A stretch of 46,999 nt of DNA from Bacteroidales bacterium (GCA_023229985.1 JALNYF010000009.1:1-46999); one strand, 5' to 3'. Positions 17,816 to 27,356 are shown, numbered from the stretch's first letter. Program-made: numbers and translations. The notes: generated by a model not told the origin, from the sequence alone.

Positions 17816-19870
17816 TTATTTGACAATACTTCCCTCTTTGACCGGCTTCTGCGGTTGCAGTAAACTGAGTTCCCCATTGGCATTTTCTGCCATTAGCACC
17901 ATGCCGTGGGAAGCCACTCCTTTGATCTCCTTGGGCGCCAAGTTGATGAGCATCAACACTTGTTGTCCGACTAATTTTTCGGGTTCATAATATTCTGCAA
18001 TACCCGAAATAATTTCGCGTACATCCACCCCTGTATTGACTTTCAGTTTGAGCAACTTTTTGGTTTTGGCAACTTTTTCGGCTTCCAAAACAGTGACCAC
18101 GCGCAAATCCGTTTTTTGAAAATCTTCAAATGAGATTTCCTCTTTGGCCGGTTCGGCGACTTTTTCCATCATTTGATTATCTTCCTTGGTACGGTGCAAT
18201 TTCTCAATTTGGGCATTCACTTGCGCGTCTTCGATTTTTTCAAACAACAATTCCGGTTCATTGACTTTATCGCCGGCTTTTAACAAATCGATTCTGCCGC
18301 CATCTTGCCAATGATGAGTGTCAATATTCAAAATTTTCTGCAATTTTTCCGAAGTAAAGGGCAAAAACGGTTCGCATAAGACGGATAAACATGCACAAAT
18401 TTGCAATGAAAGGTGCAAAATAGTTTTGACAGCTTCCGGATTTTCCTTTTGTTTTTTCCACGGTTCGGTTTCTGTCAGGTATTTATTGCCCAACCGTGCC
18501 AAATTCATCAACTCGGCTTGTGCTTCACGAAAACGATATTTCTCAATAGAGTCGCCGATGATGCGCGGAAATTCGGAAATCTTGCGAATGGCTTCTTTTT
18601 CCAAGTCGGATAAATTTCCCATTTCGGGAATGATTCCGTTATAATATTTATGGGTCAGCACGACGGTACGATTGACAAAATTTCCAAAAATTGCCAATAA
18701 TTCGTTATTGTTTTTGGCTTGAAAATCGCTCCATGTAAAATCTGCATCTTTCGTTTCCGGAGCAATAGAGGTGAGCGTATAACGAAGGGTATCTTGTTTA
18801 TTATTAAATTCTTGTAAATATTCGTGCAACCAAACTGCCCAATTCCGGGATGTTGAGATTTTGTCGCCTTCCAAGTTTAGGAACTCGTTGGCGGGCACAT
18901 TTTCGGGTAAGATGTAAGACCCTTCTGCTTTGAGCATGACAGGAAAGATAATGCAGTGGAAAACGATATTGTCTTTTCCGATAAAGTGAACTAATTGACT
19001 ATCATCGGATTTCCACCATTTTTCCCAATCTTGTTGATGTTCTTTTGCCCACTCCTTGGTAGCGGAGATGTAGCCGATGGGGGCATCAAACCAGACGTAC
19101 AGTACTTTGCCGGCGGCATCTTTCAGTGGCACTTGCACGCCCCAGCTGAGGTCGCGGGTGACGGCGCGTGGGTGCAATCCTTGTTCTATCCACGATTTAC
19201 ACTGTCCATACACATTGATTTTCCAATCGTCTTTATGTCCTTTCAAAATCCACTCTTTGAGCCAATCTTCATATTCATTCAGAGGGAGATACCAATGTTT
19301 GGTCTCTTTTTGAACGGGGGCATTACCGCTTAAGGTGGATTTCGGATTAATCAAATCGGTTGCATTTAAAGAGGCACCGCAAGCTTCGCATTGGTCGCCG
19401 TAGGCTTTTTCGTGATGGCAATGCGGGCATTCACCGGTAATGTATCGGTCTGCCAGAAACTGTCCGGCTTCTTCGTCATAGTATTGTAAACTCGTCTTTT
19501 CCAATAACTTACCGGCTTCGTATAATTCAGTAAAGAAGTGGGCGGCAGTTTCGTGGTGGGTAGAATTGGAGGTGCGGGAGTAGATGTCAAAGGAGATACC
19601 CAAGGATTGGAAGGAGTCTTTGATTATTTGATGATAGCGGTCAACAATGGCTTGAGGGGTCGTATGTTCTTTACGCGCTTTGATGGTAATTGGCACGCCA
19701 TGTTCATCGGAACCACCGATAAACAGCACCTCTTTTTGGTTATCACGAAGGTAACGCGCGTAAATGTCGGCAGGAATATAAACGCCGGCTAAGTGACCGA
19801 TATGAACCGGACCGTTAGCATAAGGCAATGCAGATGTGATGGTATAGCGGGCTGTTTTATTCTCTTCCAT
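17816..19870 (-). CDS. metG: Methionyl-tRNA synthetase
   Basis: A 684-residue class I synthetase charging tRNA-Met. The N-terminal signature is ALPYANGPVHIGHLAG (HIGH motif). The zinc knuckle is CPHCHHEKAYGDQCEACGA. The KMSKS-type loop is DKISTSRNW. A C-terminal EMAP/Trbp-type tRNA-binding domain starts near residue 575 (FEDFQKTDLRVVTVLEAEKV), the dimeric long form common in Bacteroidetes. It lies 25 bases downstream of oadB and may be transcribed with mce-oadB. All motifs are intact. Confidence 0.97.
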   Translation of the reverse strand: MEENKTARYTITSALPYANGPVHIGHLAGVYIPADIYARYLRDNQKEVLFIGGSDEHGVPITIKARKEHTTPQAIVDRYHQIIKDSFQSLGISFDIYSRTSNSTHHETAAHFFTELYEAGKLLEKTSLQYYDEEAGQFLADRYITGECPHCHHEKAYGDQCEACGASLNATDLINPKSTLSGNAPVQKETKHWYLPLNEYEDWLKEWILKGHKDDWKINVYGQCKSWIEQGLHPRAVTRDLSWGVQVPLKDAAGKVLYVWFDAPIGYISATKEWAKEHQQDWEKWWKSDDSQLVHFIGKDNIVFHCIIFPVMLKAEGSYILPENVPANEFLNLEGDKISTSRNWAVWLHEYLQEFNNKQDTLRYTLTSIAPETKDADFTWSDFQAKNNNELLAIFGNFVNRTVVLTHKYYNGIIPEMGNLSDLEKEAIRKISEFPRIIGDSIEKYRFREAQAELMNLARLGNKYLTETEPWKKQKENPEAVKTILHLSLQICACLSVLCEPFLPFTSEKLQKILNIDTHHWQDGGRIDLLKAGDKVNEPELLFEKIEDAQVNAQIEKLHRTKEDNQMMEKVAEPAKEEISFEDFQKTDLRVVTVLEAEKVAKTKKLLKLKVNTGVDVREIISGIAEYYEPEKLVGQQVLMLINLAPKEIKGVASHGMVLMAENANGELSLLQPQKPVKEGSIVK

Positions 19871-19895
19871 TGTTTTGTTTATAAATGACTTACAA

Positions 19896-21080
19896 TTAGT
19901 ATAAGAAACTTAACAAGACACCTGCCGCGATGGCGCTACCAATGACTCCAGCAACATTCGGACCCATGGCGTGCATCAGCAGGTAGTTCGTTTTATCGGC
20001 TTTCATACCTTCAATGTGGGAGACTCGTGCACTGTCGGGAACGGCAGAAACACCCGAATTTCCAATGAGCGGGTTGATTTTGTTCCCCGGTTTTAAGAAA
20101 AGGTTGAAAAATTTTACAAAAGAAACTCCTGCGGCGGTCGCAAATATGAATGAAATCGCGCCTAAAACGAAAATCAATACGGAATCCAATTTCAGGAAAG
20201 TGGTTGCTTGTGTGGAAGCTCCTACGGTAATACCGATAAGAATGGTAACAATGTCGATGAGCGGACCGCTGGCAGTATTTGCTAAACGTTTAGTAACACC
20301 GCTTTCTTTCAACAAGTTACCAAAGAAAAGCATACCTAACAGTGGAAGTCCGGTAGGAACGAGGAATGCGGTCAGCAGAATACACATAATCGGGAACAAT
20401 ACTTTTTCGCGGTGAGAAACCACACGTGGGGGACGCATTCTGATAAGACGTTCTTTCTTTGAGGTCAGAAGCTTCATGATAGGTGGTTGAATAACAGGCA
20501 CTAACGCCATATAAGAGTAGGCTGAAATGGCGATGGCACCCATCATGCTGGGAGCTAATTTTGATGAGATGAAGATCGCGGTCGGACCGTCAGCACCGCC
20601 AATGATTCCGATGGCACCGGCTTCCATTGGGGAAAACCCGATTGCCAAAGCAATGATGTATGCCGCAAAAATACCGAACTGCGCAGAGGCACCTATTAAT
20701 ATTAATTTAGGGTTGGAAATCAGTGCTGAGAAATCAGTCATGGCTCCGATACCTAAAAATATCAAAGGTGGGTAAAGTCCTTTTAAAACGCCGAAATAGA
20801 GGTAGTTAAGAACAGAACCCGATTCATAAACGCCTACTTGCAAACCGTCTGTAAACGGGATATTCCCCAAAATAATACCAAAGCCAATGGGAATCAGCAA
20901 TAGGGGTTCATATTCTTTAATGATGGCAAGAGCGATAAAGATCGCGCCAATGCAAATCATAATGAGGTGTCCCAACTCTGCATTGGCAAACCCCGTGTAA
21001 CTCAAAAACTGTCTGAGACCTTCCATAAACCCGTTTTCCGCATTTAACTGAAACAGACCCGATAGTAGAAAACTATTCAT
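19896..21080 (-). CDS. Sodium-translocating decarboxylase, beta subunit (OadB/MmdB/GcdB family)
   Basis: This 394-residue, multi-helix membrane protein is the ion-translocating subunit that removes the carboxyl group from carboxybiotin and exports Na+. Family signatures include GGADGPTAIFISSKLAPSMM and a C-terminal NPLIGNSGVSAVPDSARV. Its neighbour 41 bases upstream is methylmalonyl-CoA epimerase, which favours methylmalonyl-CoA decarboxylase over oxaloacetate or glutaconyl-CoA decarboxylase. The carboxyltransferase alpha and biotin-carrier subunits are not adjacent, which is unusual, so they must be elsewhere. metG follows after 25 bases. Confidence 0.93.
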   Translation of the reverse strand: MNSFLLSGLFQLNAENGFMEGLRQFLSYTGFANAELGHLIMICIGAIFIALAIIKEYEPLLLIPIGFGIILGNIPFTDGLQVGVYESGSVLNYLYFGVLKGLYPPLIFLGIGAMTDFSALISNPKLILIGASAQFGIFAAYIIALAIGFSPMEAGAIGIIGGADGPTAIFISSKLAPSMMGAIAISAYSYMALVPVIQPPIMKLLTSKKERLIRMRPPRVVSHREKVLFPIMCILLTAFLVPTGLPLLGMLFFGNLLKESGVTKRLANTASGPLIDIVTILIGITVGASTQATTFLKLDSVLIFVLGAISFIFATAAGVSFVKFFNLFLKPGNKINPLIGNSGVSAVPDSARVSHIEGMKADKTNYLLMHAMGPNVAGVIGSAIAAGVLLSFLY

Positions 21081-21121
21081 AATTATTTGTTTATAAGTAA
21101 ATTAATAAAAATCTATCGTTG

Positions 21122-21532
21122 TTATTCATTTGGATTTTCGCACAGTTCGACTAAAACGCCGCCGGTACTTTTCGGGTGAAGGAAGCCAATAAGCAAACCT
21201 TCTGCGCCGTTGCGCGGGGTTTTATCAATCAAACGAACTTCCTTTTCTCCCATTTCAGTCAAGGCAGCTCCGACTTTATCAACACTAAAAGCAATGTGAT
21301 GCACGCCCTCACCTTTTTTTTCAATAAAGGCGGCAATAGGGCTATCATCGGAAGTGGCTTCCAACAGTTCTATTTTGGTTTGTCCCACTTTAAAAAAGGC
21401 AGTCTTTACCTTTTGTTCTGCAACTTCTTCGGTCGCATAACATTTTAAACCCAATGTCTGTTCATAATAAGGAATTGCCGCTTCCAAGCTCTTCACTGCG
21501 ATTCCAATGTGCTCTATATGTGATATTTCCAT
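21122..21532 (-). CDS. mce: Methylmalonyl-CoA epimerase
   Basis: A 136-residue vicinal-oxygen-chelate protein with the family's paired motifs HIEHIGIAVKSLE at the N-terminus, GVHHIAFSV in the middle and a GVLVELCE end; metal ligands are in HIEHIG, HHIAF and the final Glu. It interconverts (R)- and (S)-methylmalonyl-CoA in propionate/succinate metabolism. It heads the mce-oadB-metG series and has a -7 box 28 bases upstream. Length and motifs match the family. Confidence 0.95.
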   Translation of the reverse strand: MEISHIEHIGIAVKSLEAAIPYYEQTLGLKCYATEEVAEQKVKTAFFKVGQTKIELLEATSDDSPIAAFIEKKGEGVHHIAFSVDKVGAALTEMGEKEVRLIDKTPRNGAEGLLIGFLHPKSTGGVLVELCENPNE

Positions 21533-21559
21533 AGGTGAATTTTTTTTTCTTTAAGACTG

Positions 21560-21567
21560 CAAAGATA
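21560..21567 (-). promoter_or_regulatory. Bacteroidetes -7 box of mce
   Basis: The minus strand reads TATCTTTG followed by CAG, fitting TAnnTTTG(C), 28 bases upstream of the mce start. Confidence 0.65.
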
Positions 21568-21795
21568 GTATTTTTTTCATTCGATACCGATCTGTTCGAT
21601 AAATAATTTCATTTAATGGATGCCTTTTTTGCATTTCCCGTTATTGAATAAATTTGGGCTATAAAGTAAACTGTTTGTTTTCGTAATGAACTTTTTAAAT
21701 ATTATAAAAGAGAATAGTGCTCTTCGGTAAATTGATTAAATACGGTTTCATCAACATAACGAAGTCTCTTACACTACTATGTTTGATTTTTTCAA

Positions 21796-22022
21796 CTTAT
21801 CTTTATCTTGCCAAAAAACTGATTTAGCCAATGAGCGCAACAGGCAAATTTGTTTGCTTATGCCGAACTGCAAGGAAGAAATTTCGATTAAAATTTGCAA
21901 AAGAAACGCGCTTTGCGAAAGCGCGGCATTTGTGGCTTCGATCAGACATATTGCTTCTTTCGGACAAGCCACCCACCTTGGCAATAGTGATGGCTTTTAT
22001 TCACAGGACAGCAATAAAGCGA
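21796..22022. repeat. Intergenic region, candidate interspersed repeat with hairpin
   Basis: The 577-base gap between mce and the helicase gene has no convincing gene. Two overlapping frames (89 aa plus, 71 aa minus) cover this part. The minus translation, with CLIEATNAALSQSAFLLQ, looks like recurring junk translations I associate with interspersed elements in Bacteroidales; this is memory, not a search. A perfect 8-bp stem with a 3-base loop lies inside at 21907-21925. Nothing else was seen in 21568-21795 or 22023-22109 apart from AT-rich sequence. Confidence 0.35.
21898..21925 (-). terminator. Possible terminator of the helicase operon
   Basis: On the minus strand CGCGCTTT-cgc-AAAGCGCG (21907-21925) forms a perfect 8-bp hairpin followed by TTTCTTTT. 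Orientation suits the helicase transcript, whose stop lies about 185 bases upstream. The distance is long, and the hairpin could instead belong to a repeat element. Confidence 0.5.
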
Positions 22023-22109
22023 TAATTATTAATTTAACTATTTATTAATTATAGGTATCATTGTAGCAGAGTAATGAGAAATGGACAATAAAATTGAACA
22101 GATGGTTGC

Positions 22110-24296
22110 TTATTCTTTCGTCGTTTCCCACAAAAGTTTCACGGCGCGAATTTGATTGTAGGTCAGATTCCCTTCCATGGCGCTGAAGATAGCACCGGTA
22201 GTTTCGCCCAAGTCTAATAATTTGATAACTAATTCAGCTTGTTCGTCATCAATAAAAAAACTGCGGGCGACCTCGCCCGTGGCGATAAATTTTAATAAAT
22301 GTCCCTCTACGGTTGCTTGTGCCAATTTTCGTGTTTCCATCATTTCTTCCACACTCATTCCCTTACGATACAATTCTAATGTCAGATTGGGTGATGGAAT
22401 TTTGCCGATGCTGTTTTTCCTTACGTTAGGGTAATCATCGGGCATTTTGTCGGCATCTTCCTGCATGAAAGGATCTTGGAATTTGATGGTGAAACGCGGA
22501 ATTTTGAAATTGTCTTTTAATTGGTGATATTTTTCAATGGAGAAATCATTTTTAATGCCGGCAATCAAGTGCTTTTTCAGGGATAGTTCCGTAAAAACCA
22601 TTTTCAAGGTTTCTTTGTATTCCTTGGCAACTTCCGAATTGTAAATCTCTGCCGGCGAATGAGTTGAAGTGATGATGATCTCTTTGAGTTGTGTAACAAA
22701 ATAATCGGATGCAGCGCCAATCCGTTCTTCAATTTTAACGGGATTATGTTGTTGCGATAAATATTGGAGTTGAATGATGAACTTGTCTGCCACCGATTTT
22801 AAATCTTGCACTGATTGATGCAGTTTTTCAATGTGGTTTTTGCCTTCTTCGTTGATACTTTTGCTGTTTTTTTTAGCCAAAGAGAGGAAGCTATTGAGTA
22901 AACCTATCGCAAATTTGAAGTCGAAAACGGATTCCAAGAGATGTTCGGTATATTTGAGTTTGGCGGAGTTTAGTTTTTGGGTTAGTGTGTCGGTTGGTAA
23001 TTTATTTTCGGCATATTTAACCACACATTTATTTATTTCAAGGCTTTCGCGATAGATTGGCGAGGTCAGGGCGATGCCTTCCAAACTTCTGCAACGGCTG
23101 AGGGCTACATATACCTGACCGGACGAAAAGGCGGATTCTGCGTCAATTATTGCTTTATCGAAAGTGAGACCCTGACTTTTATGAATAGTGATAGCCCATG
23201 CTAATCGGAGCGGAAATTGAGTAAAAGATCCCAGCTCTTCTTCCTCAATTTGTCCGTTGGTCTTATTGACGGTATATCTGATATTTCTCCATACTTCGAG
23301 GGAAACTAATATTTCATCAACATCTTCGCAGGCAACGTGGATGCCTAATTCGTCAATTTCGGTTATGACACCGATTTTCCCGTTGAAATATAGTCGCGGA
23401 TAGTTATTGTCATTGGCAATAAACATCACTTTTGCACCCACTTTTAATTCCAAAACAGCATCATTCGGATAATTTCGTTCCGGAAAATCACCTTTTATGG
23501 TAGCTTTAAACTGATGAATTTTGCCCGAGATTTTGCTCATTTCCTCGCTGTTGATGCTATTAGCTTTTGCATTATGCGTGGTTAGTACGATATAATCTTC
23601 ATGGTCTTCCAATTTAAAATCAGGCTGGTATCTGCTTTTTAGCAGGTTAAATCCATATTCCGTCAGTTTATTGTTGCGAACTTCATTTAATAATCGGATG
23701 AAATCGGCATTTTTTTGTCGGAAAATCTTATCCAATTCCACATAAATGGGTTGTTGTTGTTGTACCACCTGACTATGGAAAAAGAAGGGACTTGCGTAAT
23801 AAGGTTCGAGTACCTTCCATTCTTCGGATAGGGCAACGGGCGGAAGTTGATATAAATCGCCGATATAGATCACTTGAACGCCGCCAAAAGGGTCGTTGGG
23901 GCGAAAGCGATGGTGTCGTAAAATGGTGTCAATGGCATCTAATATGTCGGCGCGCACCATGCTGATTTCATCGATGACCAAGATGTCTAATTCGCGGTAT
24001 ATTTTGCGTTTGATTCCTGATATTTTGGCTTTTTCCAAAAGATTATGCCGTCCTGCCGGTGTAGGGACGAAAGGGGTAAACGGCAGTTGGAAAAAAGAGT
24101 GTAAAGTAACCCCTTCCGCGTTGATGGCAGCTACGCCCGTTGGTGCGGTGATGGCGATCTGTTTGCGAGTGTTGTTTCGCAAATTTTTCAAGAAAGTAGT
24201 TTTACCTGTTCCGGCTTTGCCGGTGAGAAAGATGGACTCAGCAGTCGCTTCGCTAAACTCGTGAGCTAAGTCGTAGATAGGAGTGAGTTTTTCCAT
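22110..24296 (-). CDS. PIF1/RecD2-like superfamily 1 helicase with C-terminal helix-turn-helix
   Basis: A 728-residue protein. The N-terminal half is a PIF1-type helicase: Walker A GKAGTGKTTF (~26-35), APTGVAAINAEG, Walker B VIDEISMV, GDLYQLPPV, and the C-terminal motifs AWAITIHKSQGLTFD and VYVALSRCRSLEG. The second half has a coiled region and ends in a helix-turn-helix (TLELYRKGMSVEEMMETR) like the helicase-associated winged domain of such proteins. It probably unwinds DNA 5'-3' in repair or replication. It is the last gene of a minus series starting near 27336, 26 bases after the flavin reductase gene. Confidence 0.9.
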   Translation of the reverse strand: MEKLTPIYDLAHEFSEATAESIFLTGKAGTGKTTFLKNLRNNTRKQIAITAPTGVAAINAEGVTLHSFFQLPFTPFVPTPAGRHNLLEKAKISGIKRKIYRELDILVIDEISMVRADILDAIDTILRHHRFRPNDPFGGVQVIYIGDLYQLPPVALSEEWKVLEPYYASPFFFHSQVVQQQQPIYVELDKIFRQKNADFIRLLNEVRNNKLTEYGFNLLKSRYQPDFKLEDHEDYIVLTTHNAKANSINSEEMSKISGKIHQFKATIKGDFPERNYPNDAVLELKVGAKVMFIANDNNYPRLYFNGKIGVITEIDELGIHVACEDVDEILVSLEVWRNIRYTVNKTNGQIEEEELGSFTQFPLRLAWAITIHKSQGLTFDKAIIDAESAFSSGQVYVALSRCRSLEGIALTSPIYRESLEINKCVVKYAENKLPTDTLTQKLNSAKLKYTEHLLESVFDFKFAIGLLNSFLSLAKKNSKSINEEGKNHIEKLHQSVQDLKSVADKFIIQLQYLSQQHNPVKIEERIGAASDYFVTQLKEIIITSTHSPAEIYNSEVAKEYKETLKMVFTELSLKKHLIAGIKNDFSIEKYHQLKDNFKIPRFTIKFQDPFMQEDADKMPDDYPNVRKNSIGKIPSPNLTLELYRKGMSVEEMMETRKLAQATVEGHLLKFIATGEVARSFFIDDEQAELVIKLLDLGETTGAIFSAMEGNLTYNQIRAVKLLWETTKE

Positions 24297-24322
24297 GAGT
24301 GAGCATTTTCATTGATGAGGAG

Positions 24323-24916
24323 TTATTTTTTCTTTTGAACAGAAAATCCGAATTTATTGATAATTTTTCCTAAGTTGTAGTAGTGTCCGTTGGAATAAGC
24401 GATAAGGTTGGCTCGTTCCAAGCGCATTTCTTTCGTTTTTTTGTCAAAGAGATTGTCATCTACATTGACCGCCACAATTTCTGCCAAGAACATGTCGTGA
24501 GAACCTAATGGAATAATCTCTTTGACCACGCATTCCAAATTGACGGGTGATTCGTAGATGAGGGGAGCTTGTACTTTTTGTCCTTTAACGGGGGTTAAAT
24601 TGGTTTCCAAGAATTTATTGAATTTTTTTCCGGAACGTACTCCACACCAATCGGAAATTTCTGTCAATGACGATGGAACCAGATTAATAACAAATTCTTT
24701 ATTTTTTTTAATAATCGGGTAAGAGTGTCTTTCGGGGCGCACGGAGATATAACACATTGGAGGGTCAGAGCAGACGGTTCCGCACCAAGCTACGGTCAGA
24801 ATATTATACTCTTCCATGGTGCTGCCGCAGCTGACCATCACTACCGGCACCGGATTCAGCATGTTGCCGGGTTTGAGTTGTCGTTTGTCGTTTTTTTTGA
24901 TGATATTATTATTCAT
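24323..24916 (-). CDS. Flavin reductase family protein (FMN-binding split barrel)
   Basis: The protein has the flavin reductase-like fold: KPGNMLNPVPVVMVSCG at the start, MCYISVRPERHSYPIIKKN (FMN-binding strand) and a segment around SDWCGVRSGKKFNKF. It likely binds FMN in a flavodoxin-independent redox role; the partner is unknown. I chose the Met at 24916 (197 aa), whose ATG overlaps the nadK stop by 8 bases. An upstream in-frame Met at 24940 would extend it by 8 residues with a deeper overlap. The helicase gene follows after 26 bases. Confidence 0.85.
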   Translation of the reverse strand: MNNNIIKKNDKRQLKPGNMLNPVPVVMVSCGSTMEEYNILTVAWCGTVCSDPPMCYISVRPERHSYPIIKKNKEFVINLVPSSLTEISDWCGVRSGKKFNKFLETNLTPVKGQKVQAPLIYESPVNLECVVKEIIPLGSHDMFLAEIVAVNVDDNLFDKKTKEMRLERANLIAYSNGHYYNLGKIINKFGFSVQKKK

Positions 24917-25802
24917 TATCGCAAATATTTCGTTTATCAATTCCCCAAAGCAATTTTTCGCGAATGACGGAGTAGAAATCTGTTTTCAGAAGCCTAACGC
25001 TCTGAATTGTAAAATGTTCGGGAGTTATTGTCAGGGTTATGTTTGTTTTGAGGGGGGTACGTTGAGAGTCAATGGTGAGGATAAAATCATGATTTCTGCT
25101 TTCCACCTGAATTTTGATTTCGGAGCAGGAGGGCAGTACAATCGGGCGAACGGTGAGGCTATGCGATGCGATGGGGGTCAGTACAATGACATCTGTGTCA
25201 GGTGTCAAGATGGGACCGCCGCAGCTCAGCGAATAGGCAGTGGAACCGGTTGCAGTGGAAACTATCAGTCCATCAGACCAATAGGTGTTTACCTTTTCTC
25301 CATTTGCCCATACATGAATTGCCAAGATTGAATCTTCAGAATAGGGATGGATAGAAACGTCATTCAGTGCAAACGATGACGGGAATTGGAGGTCGGAATC
25401 TGCATCTACGTGAAGCAGAGCGCGATTGTCAATGGTGTATTCTCCTTTTTGAAGACCATAAAAAGATTCTTGAAAATTTGTTTTGTTGATGCCGGTTAAG
25501 AAGCCGATACGCCCCGTATTGATACCCAAAATGGGAATTTGAGAATCAGCGATGAGTTTCGCGGCATCGATAAAAGTACCGTCTCCACCAATAGAGAAGA
25601 GAAAATTGACGGATTGTTTTGTCAGTTGTTGTGAATTGGAAAAGACTCCCTGAATATCGTCAAGTTCTGAACTTGGAATATCTTTTTTTAGATTTTCAAA
25701 CAACCAAACTTCTACATTCTCTTGGTGAAGAAAATGGATCACCTGTGTAATAAATTGTATGCCGTTATGGTCCGGAGTTCGGCTGTAGAGAGCAATTTTC
25801 AT
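24909..25802 (-). CDS. nadK: NAD kinase
   Basis: A 297-residue protein phosphorylating NAD to NADP in the cytoplasm. It shows the GGDGTFIDAAKL motif, GINTGRIGFLTGI, ALNDVSIHP and the conserved SDGLIVSTATGSTAYSLSCGG segment. All are at expected positions. It begins 20 bases after buk and overlaps the flavin reductase start by 8 bases, so translation of these genes is probably coupled. Confidence 0.96.
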   Translation of the reverse strand: MKIALYSRTPDHNGIQFITQVIHFLHQENVEVWLFENLKKDIPSSELDDIQGVFSNSQQLTKQSVNFLFSIGGDGTFIDAAKLIADSQIPILGINTGRIGFLTGINKTNFQESFYGLQKGEYTIDNRALLHVDADSDLQFPSSFALNDVSIHPYSEDSILAIHVWANGEKVNTYWSDGLIVSTATGSTAYSLSCGGPILTPDTDVIVLTPIASHSLTVRPIVLPSCSEIKIQVESRNHDFILTIDSQRTPLKTNITLTITPEHFTIQSVRLLKTDFYSVIREKLLWGIDKRNICDNE

Positions 25803-25822
25803 GGGTTGAGGCGATTAAGCCA

Positions 25823-26896
25823 TTATTTATAGTCTTGAATTTCGATTTTTTGCTCTAAAATCATCAAAGCGTTCATGGCTAATGATTTCATTTCGTCCTC
25901 GCCGGGGAAAACTTCAACGGGGGCTATCCAGCCGATATATTTTTTGATATAGGCAACGATAGGTTTTCCGTAGGCGATGCCACCGGTAAGCAGAATGGCG
26001 TCTACTTTTCCTTCCAAGACGCTGGCATTTTCGGCAATTTGTTTACCTATTTGATAAGCCATGGCGCGTTCGATGAGGGTGGCATATGGATCGCCACTTT
26101 GCGCTGCTTTTTCTACGGCGTAGGCATCATTGGTCCCCAAATAAGAAACGAGACCGCCTTCGCCCACGATCATTTTTTTCATTTGCTCGTATGTGTATTT
26201 GCCACTATAGCAAGCTTTTATGACTTGGTTCATGGGAAGTGTTCCGGAACGTTCGGGTGAAAATGGACCTTCGCCGTCTAAGGCTTGATTGACATCTACC
26301 ACTTTTCCTTTGCGGTGTGCACCCACGCTTACGCCGCCGCCCATGTGTGCTACGATAAGATTCAACTCTTCGTATGGTTTGTGAATCGATGCTGCGTAGG
26401 TACGGGCAATCGCTTTTTGATTTAAAGCATGAAAAATGGAGATCCTTTCAAAATTCTTGTTCCCAGAAATGCGGGCAAGGTCATCCATTTCGTCAACAAC
26501 AACAGGATCACAGATAAAAGCTTCTTTTAATCCTATCATTTGGGCTAAACTGTCTGCTATCAGACCCCCTAAGTTGCAAGCATGAACGCCATTGTAACCA
26601 CTCTGCAGGTGTTCTTTCATCAAATCGTTGACACGATAAACTCCCGATTGAATGGGCTTGATGAGTCCACCACGTCCCATGATGATTGCAATGGATTTTA
26701 AATCAATATTTTGTTCTTTTAATACGTCTAAAATGACTTGTTTCCGATAATCGTATTGGTCTGTAATATGGGCAAATTGTGACAACTCATCAAGGGAGTG
26801 TTTGATGTTTTGCGTAAAGCAATTGGTGGTTCCGTCATAGACGGCAATTTTTGTGGAAGTTGCTCCCGGATTGATAGCAAGTATAATTTTTCTCAT
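25823..26896 (-). CDS. buk: Butyrate kinase
   Basis: A 357-residue ASKHA-family kinase of the butyrate type, interconverting butyryl phosphate plus ADP and butyrate plus ATP. It has the phosphate-1 motif ILAINPGATSTKIAVYDG, the LIVAHMGGGVSVGAHRKG segment, DALDGEGPFSPERSG-type loop and ILLTGGIAYGKP near the end. Phosphotransbutyrylase (ptb) is not adjacent. Together with Kce and the KamB-like protein it suggests butyrate as an end product of lysine fermentation. Branched-chain substrates are also possible in this family. It lies 32 bases after the lipoprotein gene. Confidence 0.94.
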   Translation of the reverse strand: MRKIILAINPGATSTKIAVYDGTTNCFTQNIKHSLDELSQFAHITDQYDYRKQVILDVLKEQNIDLKSIAIIMGRGGLIKPIQSGVYRVNDLMKEHLQSGYNGVHACNLGGLIADSLAQMIGLKEAFICDPVVVDEMDDLARISGNKNFERISIFHALNQKAIARTYAASIHKPYEELNLIVAHMGGGVSVGAHRKGKVVDVNQALDGEGPFSPERSGTLPMNQVIKACYSGKYTYEQMKKMIVGEGGLVSYLGTNDAYAVEKAAQSGDPYATLIERAMAYQIGKQIAENASVLEGKVDAILLTGGIAYGKPIVAYIKKYIGWIAPVEVFPGEDEMKSLAMNALMILEQKIEIQDYK

Positions 26897-26928
26897 TACA
26901 AAGATTTATTGATGATTATAATTTTTAA

Positions 26929-27336
26929 TTATTTTGCGGGGGCCACCGGTTGATATGTGGAAATAGTGGCTATTTCACTGTAACCGGTTCCGGCGTTAGT
27001 GCATACGTATGCGCGGACATAATAAATGGTGTCCAATAACGGAGCAGGGTAGTTTAAGGTAAAATTGGTAGTCTCTACATCTTCCATGGAAATTACCGTA
27101 ATAACATCTTCCCCTTTATAGGTCGGATTGGGCTTTAAACTGAAACAAAAACCCATCTCGTTGAAATATTTACAACCTCCATCATTGGTTACATCGGCTT
27201 TACAATCAATTAAACACGTATTCGGGTAAACGATAGGTGTCACTGACATATTGACGATGGCGGGCTCAAATTTGGTACAACCGTTGTTCATAATGCAAAA
27301 AACAACGAACAAAGAAGCAAGGATATATTTTTTCAT
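26929..27336 (-). CDS. Putative lipoprotein, 135 aa, fibronectin-III-like fold
   Basis: The N-terminus MKKYILASLFVVFCIMNNGC is a lipoprotein signal with the acylated Cys at residue 20. The mature part has paired cysteines and ends with YYVRAYVCTNAGTGYSE, a pattern I associate with fibronectin-type-III-like strands of Bacteroidetes surface lipoproteins. The function is unknown. It is the first gene of the series that includes buk and nadK, with a -7 box 20 bases upstream. It diverges from ftsY. Confidence 0.75.
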   Translation of the reverse strand: MKKYILASLFVVFCIMNNGCTKFEPAIVNMSVTPIVYPNTCLIDCKADVTNDGGCKYFNEMGFCFSLKPNPTYKGEDVITVISMEDVETTNFTLNYPAPLLDTIYYVRAYVCTNAGTGYSEIATISTYQPVAPAK

Positions 27337-27356
27337 ATTTCAATTAATTTTGAGTG

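Noticed and set aside
21769..22048. Two overlapping frames (89 aa plus, 71 aa minus) in the mce-helicase gap
   Set aside because: They contain no motif or convincing start, and a perfect hairpin cuts through both; treated as a possible repeat instead.
24816..25331. 171-residue plus-strand frame
   Set aside because: It is antisense to nadK and the flavin reductase gene, which have clear motifs; it is a shadow frame.
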